64,000 bases of DNA from Streptomyces sp. NBC_00554 (GTDB lineage: Bacteria > Actinomycetota > Actinomycetes > Streptomycetales > Streptomycetaceae). The stretch spans positions 9,626,501-9,690,500 of the forward strand of contig NZ_CP107799.1 in NCBI RefSeq assembly GCF_041431135.1. Reading direction: 5' to 3'. Below, one piece after another: positions 53,701-61,803 of the stretch. Every line of letters begins with the position of its first letter. Position 1 is the first letter of the stretch. Made by a program: the position numbers and the translations under genes. The notes below the pieces were generated by a model. The model did not search any database. It was not told the DNA's origin and saw only the letters and a program-made list of their open reading frames with translations.

Positions 53701-56700
53701 GGGCAGCACCAGACGTTCGCCCACATCGAACTCGAGGGCCACGGCCGCGAAGGACAGTTCGTGGCGGGCACCGCCGGCTTCGAGCCGGAACTGTCGCGGA
53801 CCGTGGGCTGGTTCACCACTCTGTTCCCGGTGACCGTGGACCCCGGCGCGGCGGGGGACTTCACCGCACCCGCGTACCTCGCCGCCGCGCTCAAGGCGGT
53901 CAAGGAAGACCTCGCCCGGGTGCCGGACAACGGCGTCTCCTACGGTGCCCTGCGGTACCTGACCCACACGGAGTTCGACGCGCCCGCACCGCAGGTGCTG
54001 TTCAACTACCTGGGCCGCTTCGATGCGGGCGCATCCGGGGACTGGCAACTCGCCGGTACCACTGGGCAGTTGGGCGAGAAGCGCGACCCGAGGATGCGCC
54101 TGCCGCGCGCCCTGGAGTTCAACGCGATCGCCGAACCCGCCTCGACCGGCGAGTACGAACTGGTCACCACCATCTCCTGGCCCGACGGGATGTTCACCGA
54201 CGAGGACATCGCGACCGTCGGCGAGTACTTCCGGGGCGCCCTGGCCGCCCTCGCCGCGCTCGACCACGGCGGCCACTCTCCCAGTGACTTCGGCCTGGTG
54301 CCGCTCACCCAGGCCGATGTCGATGTCCTGGACGGCCCGGCGCTGCGGGACATCCTGCCGTTGACCCCACTGCAGGAGGGCCTGTACTTCCACTCGGTCT
54401 TCGACGACGACTCGGCGGGTGCCTACGTCGAGCAGCAACTGCTCACGCTGGACGGCGAGGTGGACGCCGGCCGGCTCGCGGCGGCCGCCACCCGGCTGCT
54501 CACGCTGTACCCCAACCTGGCCGCGCGGTTCGTTGCCCTCACCGACGGCCGTGTGGTCTCCGTACTGGAGAGCGGAGTGGAGGCGCCCTTCACCGTCCTG
54601 GACCGTCCCGGCATCACCGAGGACGAGATACGCGACCACGCCGAGCGGGACCGCCGCGCCGGGTTCGACCTGGCCACCGGACCGCTGATGCGGTACACGC
54701 TCATCCGCGCGGGCTCCGGCCGGAACGTCCTGGTGCAGACCGTGCACCACATCATCGCCGACGGCTGGTCGGTGCCGCCGATGCTCCGCGCGCTGCTGAC
54801 CGAGTACCACGCACCGGGGACCGTGTACGCGACCGGCGGCTTCCCCGACTACGTGCGCTGGCTAGCCGAACGCGACGACGACGAGAGCGACCGGGTTTGG
54901 CGCGATCAGCTCGCGGAACTGCCCGGCCCCTCTCTGGTCGCCGAGGGGCACACCCCGTCCGACCGGTTCGCCGACACCGCCGTGGAGCCCGGGGACGGCA
55001 TCGACGCGGCCGTCCGGTCGGCCGGTGTGCCGCTGAGCGTGGCAGTGCACAGCGCCTGGGCGATGACCCTCGGCGGCATCCTGCACGGCAGCGACGTGGT
55101 GTTCGGTTCCACCGTGTCCGGGCGCGACGCGGAGGTGCCCGGCATCGAGCACATGGTGGGTCTGTTCATCAACACGATCCCCGTGCGCGCCCGGTGGGCC
55201 GGTACCACCACGGCGCGCGAACTGCTCGCCTCGGTACGGGAACACCAGAGCGCGGTACTGCCGCACCAGCATGTCTCACTGGCGAGGATCGGCCGCAGGG
55301 CCGGTGCCGGCCCGCTGTTCGACACCCTGGTGGTGTTCGACGTCGCGACCGATCTGGACGCCCTGCGGGGGCCCGACGACACGCTGGTCATATGCGGCAT
55401 CGTGAACGAAGGCGCCCCGCACTACCCGTTGACGCTGGTGGTGGAGCGCGCGGTCGACGGCCGTCCGCGCTTCAACCTGATCTACGACGGCGAACTGCTG
55501 GGGGAGGCAAGGGCCCAGGAGATCCTGCGCACGTTCACCCGGAACCTCACCTGCCTGCTCACCCGGCCGGAGGCCCTGGTCGTCGACCTGGTGGCTCTGG
55601 TCGACGACCAGGTGCCCGAGGGCGACCGGTCTCCCGTGCGGGTCACCCCGACGACCTTGGGCGGGCTGTTCGACGCTGCTGCGAATCGCGACCCCGCAGC
55701 CACCGCCGTCACCCAATGTGCTCTCGACGGCGGTACCCGGTCACTGACCTACGGCGAACTGGCGGACGCTAAGAGCGAGTTGGCCTCGGCCCTGCGCGCG
55801 GCCGGTGTCGGACCGGGCAAACGGGTCGCCGTAGCCATCCCCGCTTCCCTCGAACAGGTCGTCGCCCTTGTCGCGATCGTCACCGCGGGCGGCGCCTACG
55901 TGCCGCTGGACCTGGCGTACCCGGACGAACGGCTGGAGTACCTCCTCGCCGACGCCGCCCCGCAGGTCGTGCTCGTGGACCGTGCGCAGCGGGACCGCTT
56001 CACGGAACTGCTGGCCAGAGCAGGCGTGCCGGCCCGCGTGCTCGTGCAGGGGGACGAACTGCCGCTGGACACCACCGAGCCCGAGGTCGGCCCGCACGAC
56101 CCCGCGTACGTGATCTACACGTCCGGATCGACCGGCAGGCCCAAGGGTGTCGTCGTCCCGCACTCCAGCGTGGTGACACTGCTCGCGAACACCCGGCCCG
56201 ACATGGACTTCGGCCCGCACGACGTGTGGGTCCAGTTCCACTCCTTCTCCTTCGACTTCGCGGTCTGGGAGCTGTGGGGCGCGCTGGCGCACGGCGGTGA
56301 ACTGCTGGTGCCGGAGTACGGGTTGACGCGCTCCCCGGTCGACTTCCACCGGCTGGTCCGCGAGCGCGGAGTGACCGTGCTCAACCAGACCCCGTCGGCG
56401 TTCTACCAGTTCATCGAGGCCGACCGGCATGCCGGCGAGCCGGTCACCGCGCTGCGCCGGATCGTCTTCGGAGGCGAAGCGCTGGATCTCGGGCGGCTGC
56501 GCGGCTGGGTCGAGCGGCACGGCACCCGTTCGCCCGAGCTGGTCAACATGTACGGCATCACCGAGACGACGGTCCACGTCACCCACCGGGTGCTGACCGA
56601 CGCGGACTTCGACCTCGGCGACGACGTCAGCCCGATCGGCGGCCCGATTCCCGGACTGGTCATCCACCTGCTCGACGACCAGCTCCGGCCGGTGCCGCCG

Positions 56701-59700
56701 GGCCGAGTGGGTGCCATCTACGTGGCCGGCGACCAGGTGTCGCTCGGCTACCTGGGCAGGCCCGGGCTCACCGCGGCACGCTTCGTGGCGAACCCCTTCG
56801 TGGGCGACGGCTCACGCATGTACCACACGGGCGACCTCGCCCGCCGTACGCTCGACGGTGAGCTGGAGTTCACAGGGCGCGCCGACGATCAGGTCCAACT
56901 CAAGGGATTCCGGATCGAGTTGGGTGAGGTGGAGTCTGCGATCAGGGAACTCGGCGGCGTGGTCGATGTGGCCGTCACCGTGGCGGACAGTGGCGACCAT
57001 CTGGTCGCGCACGTCGTGGGCCGGGTACGCGGCGACTTCGCCGGCCTCCTGTCCGCGAAGCTGCCCGCGCACATGGTGCCCGGGCGGGTGCTGCCGGTCG
57101 ACGCGCTGCCGTTGACGGTCAACGGCAAGTTGGACCGGAAGGCGCTGACCTCGCGGGCGAATGCGCTCCGCTGGGAGCAGGGTGATGTGCCTGCGGGCCG
57201 GTGGGGGCTGGTCGCGCAGTTCCCCGCGCCCCTTACGGGGCGCGATACCGCACCGGACTTCACGAGTGCGGCGACTGGGTCCGTGCTCGTCGGTCTCGTC
57301 GACATCTTTGCTGCGGCGCTGCCCGGCACCGATGTCGATGCCGACACCGACTTCTTCAGGGCCGGAGGCGACAGCATTGTCGCCATCACCGTGATCAACC
57401 GGGCCAGGGCGCTGGGCCTGCCGATCGCGCCACGGGACGTATTCCTGTTCAGGACTCCGCGCGCGCTCGCCGAACACCTGGGCACGCGCACGCCGCAGGC
57501 CGTCACGCCCGCGCCGGCCCACCGTGAGGACGGCCCGCTGACGCCGACGCCGATCATCCTGCGTCAGCGCGAACTGGGCGGATCGCTCGCCTGGTTCGCC
57601 CAGGCCAGGGCGCTGGTGGCCCCCGAGGGAACCGGGTTTACCGATGCGCAGCGCGCCGCGAACGCCGTCGTGGCCGCGCACCCGGTCCTCCGGCTCCGGC
57701 TGCGTGTCGAGCACGGGGTGTGGGCACTGCGTACGGAACCCGTCCGCGAGGTCACGGTCGTACGGACGGAAGCGGCCGGCGCGACGACCGATTCGACGAC
57801 TGACGCAACGATCGCGGCGAACGAAGCCGCCGGACGGCTCGATCCCGAATCCGGGGAAGTCATCGCGTTCACGTGGCTCGCGGCGAGCCGGACCCTGGTG
57901 GTCACCGTGCACCACCTCGTCGTCGACTCGGTGTCCTGGCTGGTCCTCCTCGACGACCTGGCCGCCGCCATGCGCGGGGCGACCTTGGCACCGCCGACCA
58001 CGTCCTATGCCGAGTACGCCGAAGCACTGGCGATCCAGTCCACCCACGCGATCGACGACCTCGGGCACTGGATCACCACGCTCCAGGCGCCCGCGCTGCT
58101 GCCCGCGGTCGAGGGGCTGCCTTCGGCCGAGGGACTGCGCGAGACCACTGTCGTGCTCGCGCCCGAAGTGAGCGACCGCGTGACGCGCACCGCACCCGTC
58201 GCACTAGGCGTCGGTCTCACCGAGTTGCTGTGCGGAGCGCTGCGAACCGCGCTGACACACATTCAGCAATCGCCCACCGATCTCGCGATCGAGCTGGAGC
58301 GGCACGGCCGGGTCCCGGTGCGGGAACACCACGACTACACCCGTACGGTCGGCTGGTTCACCGCCATCGCGCCCGTGCGGCTCACGGCGCACACCGACCC
58401 CGTCGCGGCGGCGCGCGAGGTCGCCGAACGCCAGCCGGACGAGCGCGGGCACGTCGGCTACGGCAGGCTCAGGTACCTCAACCCGCAGACGGCCCCCCTG
58501 CTGAACGCCCGCCCGCAGGTGCTGTTCAACTACCTCGGCCGGGGCAGCGAGTCCCAGGCGCTGCACCTCGCAGGCGGCGATCAGGGCAGCCCGTACGCCG
58601 TCGAGGTCAACGCGTGGACCGACGCGGCCACCGGAAGCCTGCACGCGGACTTCACCCTCGCCGAAGGCATCCCCGACGAGATCACCGAGCACTGGCTGAG
58701 CGCACTGGAACGCATCGCGGACGCCTCCGCGACGGCCGAGCGCACGGCACCGGTCACCCCGCTCCAGCGGGGCCTGTTCTTCCAGGCCCAGATGGCGGGC
58801 TCGGCCGGACACTACGTCGCGCAGAACTACTTCACCTTCGACCGGCGTCTGGACGCCGACGCGCTGGCCGAGGCGATGGCGCACGTGATCGCGCGGCATC
58901 CGGTCGTCGGCGCCGGCTTCACCACCGACGACGACGGAAACCCGGTACAGACCCTCAAAGCGGGCCGGCGGGTCGATGTCCGCACGATCGGTCTGGAAAC
59001 GGAAGCGGAAGTCGAAGCCCTGCGTGCCCGGGACCGCGACACGGGATTCGACCCGGGTGAACCGCCACTGATCCGGCTGACCGTGGTGCGCCTGCCCGAC
59101 GGCCGCGACGGTCTGCTGCTGAGCTACCACCTGCTGCTGTGGGACGGCTGGTCCCGCGAGATCATGCTGCGGGACTTGTTCGACGCCTATCAGGCCGTCG
59201 TCGAGGGCGAGCCCCCGGCTCCTGCCCCCGCCACGCCGAGCTTCGAGGACTACGCCCGGACACTCGACGCCAAGGATTCCGCCGTATCGGAACGCTTCTG
59301 GGCGGAACACCTGACCGGCCTCCCGGGCCCGACGCTGCTCGCCGGAGTGGCGCCGTCCCTGTCGGACGACCTGCCGCGGGCGCTCGTACACACGCTGACC
59401 GCCGAACAGTCGGAACTGCTGCGGGAAGCGGCCAGGGTGCACGGCGTCACGCTGAACTCGGTACTGACAGGCGCGTTCGGCCTCCTCCTCGGCGCACACA
59501 CCGGCCGCAGTGACGCCGTGTTCGGCGTGACCGTATCCGGCCGGGAGGGCGAGGGTCTTTCCGACATCGTCGGCGTACTGCTCAACACCGTGCCCATGTG
59601 GACGCGGGCCCGGCCGGACGACACGGTCCGCGAGTACCTGTCGGGCGTGCAGACCGCCAGGGTCGAGGCGATGGAGCACGAGCACCTCGGCCTCGGCGAG

Positions 59701-61803
59701 ATCCAGCGGGCCAGTGGGCACGACACCCTGTTCGACAACCTGTTCGTGCTCCAGAACTTCCTGGACATGGACGCGTTCGCCGAGATGAACGCCAGGCACG
59801 GCATCACCTCGGTGAAGGCCGACGACTCCACCCACTATCCGTTCACGTGGGTCGTCACGCCCGGCGAACGGCTCACGGTCAAGCTGGAGTTCCGCGACGA
59901 GGACACCGGCAGCGCCCGTAGTCTCCTCGACGACTACCTGAGCGTGCTCGAAGACCTGGCACGGGCGACCGGGCCGGTGGGCGCGCTGCGGGGGCTGGGG
60001 ACGGAGCCCGAGCCAAGCGAACGCACGGACGTCGGCACGGACACCGTCGTCGACCGGTTCGACCGGGCGGCGGACCGCGACCCGCAGCGGGTGGCGCTCG
60101 TCGCCCACGGCTCGACCATGACCTTCGCCCAACTCCGGGACCGCAGCCGCGCGGTGGCCGGTGTGCTCGCCCGGCGTGGCATCGGCCCCGAGAAGACAGT
60201 GGCTCTCGCGGTCCCGCGCTCCCTCGACTCGATCGTGGCGCTGTTCGCCGTACTGCGCACCGGCGCGGCGTACGTGCCGCTGGAGCTGGACCATCCGGAC
60301 GAGCGGATCGCCGCGATCGTCGCGGACGCCCGACCGGACGTGATCCTCACCGTGACCGCCGTCTCGCCCCGGCTGACCGGCGACCTGATCGAGCTGGACC
60401 AACCCCTGCCCGAGGCCGAGCCGTTCGTGACGTTCGCGCCGGACGACCCGAACCGCCTGCGGCACCCCGCGTACACGATCTACACCTCCGGATCGACCGG
60501 GAAGCCCAAGGGCGTGGTGACCGAGTACGCCGGGCTCACCAACATGCTGATCAACCATCAGCGCCGCATCTTCGAGCCGGTGTTGGCCGAGCACGAGCAC
60601 CGGGTCTTCCGGATCGCGCACACCGTGTCGTTCGCGTTCGACATGTCCTGGGAGGAACTGCTGTGGCTCGCCGACGGCCACGAGGTGCACATCTGCGACG
60701 AGGAACTGCGGCGTGACGCACCCCGGTTGGTCGAGTACTGCCTCGAATACGGGATCGACGTCATCAACGTGACCCCGACCTACGCGCAACAGCTGGTCGC
60801 CGAGGGCCTGTTGGACAACCCGGCACGGCGGCCGGCACTGGTGCTACTGGGCGGCGAGGCCGTCACCCCGACGCTGTGGCAGCGGCTCGCCGAGACCGAG
60901 GGGACGGTCGGCTACAACCTGTACGGGCCCACCGAGTACACCATCAACACCCTCGGCGTCGGTACCTTCGAGTGCCAGGACCCGGTGGTGGGCGTGGCGA
61001 TCGACAACACCGACGTGTACGTACTGGATCCGTGGCTGCGCCCGCTTCCGGACGGAGTTCCCGGCGAGCTGTACGTGTCGGGCATCGGCATCGCGCGCGG
61101 CTACCTCGGACAGTCCGCGCAGACCGCGCACCGCTTCGTTGCCTGCCCGTTCGGCGAACCCGGCGAGCGCATGTACCGCACCGGGGACCTGGTGCTCCGG
61201 CGGCCCGACGGGAACCTGATGTACCTGGGCCGCACCGACCAGCAGGTCAAGATTCGCGGGCACCGGGTCGAACTCGGCGAGGTCGAGGCCGCGTTCGCGG
61301 CGCACCCGGCGGTGCGGTTCATCGCCGCGGTCGCCCAGCCCGACCCCGGCGTCGACGGCGCGTACCGGCTGGCCGCCTACCTCGTCCTCGACGGCTCCGA
61401 CCTGGCGGCGGTCGCCGCCGAAGTGGGCGCCGGGCTGCCGGACTTCCTGCGCCCGACGCACTACGCCCAGGTCGACAGCATCCCGCTGACAGTGAACGGG
61501 AAGGCTGATACGAAGGCGTTGCCGGAGGCCAAGCCGCTGGGCGCACTGACCACGGCGGGGGAGCGCGGCCCGGAGACCGAGACCGAGACCCTGGTGTGCG
61601 AGTTCTTCGCCGAGGCACTGGACCTGGACGACGACGAGGTGAGCGCGGTGAGCGACTTCGTGTCCCTCGGAGGGCACTCCATGCTGGCGGTGCGGCTGAT
61701 CGGGCTGCTCCGCCGGGAGTACGGTCCTGTGATCACGATCCGTGAACTGCTCACCCTGCGAACCCCGGAAGCGATTGCCCGCCACCTCGATGACAACTCC
61801 TGA
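50773..61803 (+). CDS. cchH: Coelichelin non-ribosomal peptide synthetase CchH (A-T-E-C-A-T-E-C-A-T)
   Basis: 3676 residues, three modules. A1 about 141-636, T1 (Ser 679), E1 735-1173 (HHVVVDG 848), C2 1195-1613 (HHIIADG 1325), A2 1628-2126, T2 (Ser 2201), E2 2256-2656 (HHLVVDS 2380), C3 from 2660, A3 3092-3586, T3 (Ser 3636). The ten-residue codes read by alignment are DINYWGGIGK (formyl-hydroxyornithine), DFWNVGMVHK (Thr) and DMENLGLINK (hydroxyornithine), as expected for coelichelin; the two E domains fit the D residues. There is no thioesterase, so release may use the esterase CchJ. Oddities: C3 has HLLLWDG instead of HHxxxDG, E2 has DS for DG, and residues 2140-2158 are encoded by a dispersed genomic repeat. 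The start follows tandem iron boxes. Confidence 0.96.
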   Translation: MMEPSARLVQLSPTRLTDVRRRTGDYSDRTITEACAIALSYWATGQGPDGIDLKPGTLFADVLGWIDNGGAGPGSWEVGADGRSIAVPADIGPADAQLALDDLADFPDRPIGTVGPSSVAARLAALSEWNDTGADRVRPTIVEMFREQARNRPDAVAIVDEHRSLTYRQAAERSSQLAHHLIERGLTAEQAVGISLGRSADMVIGLLAVLQAGCAFVPLDPQWPAARRAVVIEDAGVVLQLNDSGEHDSGEPEAVAVDLGDWRFGSYPVEETGVTVLGNALAYVIFTSGSTGRPKGAMIRHEAISERLLWQVDEILGFGHDDASLFKAPLSFDISVNEIFLPLVCGGRLVVLRPGGERDPHHLLSVIAEQRVTFTYLVSSMLDVLLEIAGDSGQLDSLRHVWCGGEVLTPELYERFRTRLDIPMYHGYGPAETTIGVSHVIYRGAAERLSTSIGKANPNTQLYVLDDELRPVPVGVGGELYVGGFLLGRGYVNAPGLTASRFVANPFAGDGSRLYRTGDLARFAPDGSLDFLGRADNQVKIRGMRLEIEDVEVGLAEHPGVRHTCVVAKKNAAGGTYLVGYVIPATGSEALRAVEVKAWAAEHMVEYMVPAHIVVMTEFPLTANGKLDRNALPEPAVGTGSIVPPSTENERVVCAAIAALLQLDEVGVDQDFFQLGGDSILVISLLSALRDAGLYVTTRQIFSNTVVGALAAVASREDVSTVDHGDVATGSVVGSPIVQWLGETTDAIDGFVQSVVLNAPAELTADALDAILSAVLGRHDMLRAKLVRGDRWSFDIPETEQAPAGWQESDRPLDECVALATDGLDPAGGVMLRAVWRREARQLVVAVHHVVVDGVSWRVLMEDLATAWRQFASGAPIELLPVGTSFRRWTQLLERAAFDAESAYFWRPLPGADGPLGRRALSEADTVAGERVRTVSVGPDVTAALLGEIPAKFHAGVNDVLLTALAVALARWRRDLGQHQTFAHIELEGHGREGQFVAGTAGFEPELSRTVGWFTTLFPVTVDPGAAGDFTAPAYLAAALKAVKEDLARVPDNGVSYGALRYLTHTEFDAPAPQVLFNYLGRFDAGASGDWQLAGTTGQLGEKRDPRMRLPRALEFNAIAEPASTGEYELVTTISWPDGMFTDEDIATVGEYFRGALAALAALDHGGHSPSDFGLVPLTQADVDVLDGPALRDILPLTPLQEGLYFHSVFDDDSAGAYVEQQLLTLDGEVDAGRLAAAATRLLTLYPNLAARFVALTDGRVVSVLESGVEAPFTVLDRPGITEDEIRDHAERDRRAGFDLATGPLMRYTLIRAGSGRNVLVQTVHHIIADGWSVPPMLRALLTEYHAPGTVYATGGFPDYVRWLAERDDDESDRVWRDQLAELPGPSLVAEGHTPSDRFADTAVEPGDGIDAAVRSAGVPLSVAVHSAWAMTLGGILHGSDVVFGSTVSGRDAEVPGIEHMVGLFINTIPVRARWAGTTTARELLASVREHQSAVLPHQHVSLARIGRRAGAGPLFDTLVVFDVATDLDALRGPDDTLVICGIVNEGAPHYPLTLVVERAVDGRPRFNLIYDGELLGEARAQEILRTFTRNLTCLLTRPEALVVDLVALVDDQVPEGDRSPVRVTPTTLGGLFDAAANRDPAATAVTQCALDGGTRSLTYGELADAKSELASALRAAGVGPGKRVAVAIPASLEQVVALVAIVTAGGAYVPLDLAYPDERLEYLLADAAPQVVLVDRAQRDRFTELLARAGVPARVLVQGDELPLDTTEPEVGPHDPAYVIYTSGSTGRPKGVVVPHSSVVTLLANTRPDMDFGPHDVWVQFHSFSFDFAVWELWGALAHGGELLVPEYGLTRSPVDFHRLVRERGVTVLNQTPSAFYQFIEADRHAGEPVTALRRIVFGGEALDLGRLRGWVERHGTRSPELVNMYGITETTVHVTHRVLTDADFDLGDDVSPIGGPIPGLVIHLLDDQLRPVPPGRVGAIYVAGDQVSLGYLGRPGLTAARFVANPFVGDGSRMYHTGDLARRTLDGELEFTGRADDQVQLKGFRIELGEVESAIRELGGVVDVAVTVADSGDHLVAHVVGRVRGDFAGLLSAKLPAHMVPGRVLPVDALPLTVNGKLDRKALTSRANALRWEQGDVPAGRWGLVAQFPAPLTGRDTAPDFTSAATGSVLVGLVDIFAAALPGTDVDADTDFFRAGGDSIVAITVINRARALGLPIAPRDVFLFRTPRALAEHLGTRTPQAVTPAPAHREDGPLTPTPIILRQRELGGSLAWFAQARALVAPEGTGFTDAQRAANAVVAAHPVLRLRLRVEHGVWALRTEPVREVTVVRTEAAGATTDSTTDATIAANEAAGRLDPESGEVIAFTWLAASRTLVVTVHHLVVDSVSWLVLLDDLAAAMRGATLAPPTTSYAEYAEALAIQSTHAIDDLGHWITTLQAPALLPAVEGLPSAEGLRETTVVLAPEVSDRVTRTAPVALGVGLTELLCGALRTALTHIQQSPTDLAIELERHGRVPVREHHDYTRTVGWFTAIAPVRLTAHTDPVAAAREVAERQPDERGHVGYGRLRYLNPQTAPLLNARPQVLFNYLGRGSESQALHLAGGDQGSPYAVEVNAWTDAATGSLHADFTLAEGIPDEITEHWLSALERIADASATAERTAPVTPLQRGLFFQAQMAGSAGHYVAQNYFTFDRRLDADALAEAMAHVIARHPVVGAGFTTDDDGNPVQTLKAGRRVDVRTIGLETEAEVEALRARDRDTGFDPGEPPLIRLTVVRLPDGRDGLLLSYHLLLWDGWSREIMLRDLFDAYQAVVEGEPPAPAPATPSFEDYARTLDAKDSAVSERFWAEHLTGLPGPTLLAGVAPSLSDDLPRALVHTLTAEQSELLREAARVHGVTLNSVLTGAFGLLLGAHTGRSDAVFGVTVSGREGEGLSDIVGVLLNTVPMWTRARPDDTVREYLSGVQTARVEAMEHEHLGLGEIQRASGHDTLFDNLFVLQNFLDMDAFAEMNARHGITSVKADDSTHYPFTWVVTPGERLTVKLEFRDEDTGSARSLLDDYLSVLEDLARATGPVGALRGLGTEPEPSERTDVGTDTVVDRFDRAADRDPQRVALVAHGSTMTFAQLRDRSRAVAGVLARRGIGPEKTVALAVPRSLDSIVALFAVLRTGAAYVPLELDHPDERIAAIVADARPDVILTVTAVSPRLTGDLIELDQPLPEAEPFVTFAPDDPNRLRHPAYTIYTSGSTGKPKGVVTEYAGLTNMLINHQRRIFEPVLAEHEHRVFRIAHTVSFAFDMSWEELLWLADGHEVHICDEELRRDAPRLVEYCLEYGIDVINVTPTYAQQLVAEGLLDNPARRPALVLLGGEAVTPTLWQRLAETEGTVGYNLYGPTEYTINTLGVGTFECQDPVVGVAIDNTDVYVLDPWLRPLPDGVPGELYVSGIGIARGYLGQSAQTAHRFVACPFGEPGERMYRTGDLVLRRPDGNLMYLGRTDQQVKIRGHRVELGEVEAAFAAHPAVRFIAAVAQPDPGVDGAYRLAAYLVLDGSDLAAVAAEVGAGLPDFLRPTHYAQVDSIPLTVNGKADTKALPEAKPLGALTTAGERGPETETETLVCEFFAEALDLDDDEVSAVSDFVSLGGHSMLAVRLIGLLRREYGPVITIRELLTLRTPEAIARHLDDNS
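57191..57245 (+). repeat. Dispersed hairpin repeat, copy B, in frame inside cchH
   Basis: Encodes PAGRWGLVAQFPAPLTGRD in the linker between A2 and T2. It is the reverse complement of copies A (29218) and C (63513); against C it differs by about two positions. The 8-bp stem CGCGCCCC-TTAC-GGGGCGCG is at 57225-57244. Confidence 0.88.

Noticed and set aside
50773..61803. A thioesterase domain at the end of CchH
   Set aside because: The protein ends about 40 residues after the carrier serine of the third module; there is no room for a TE domain.
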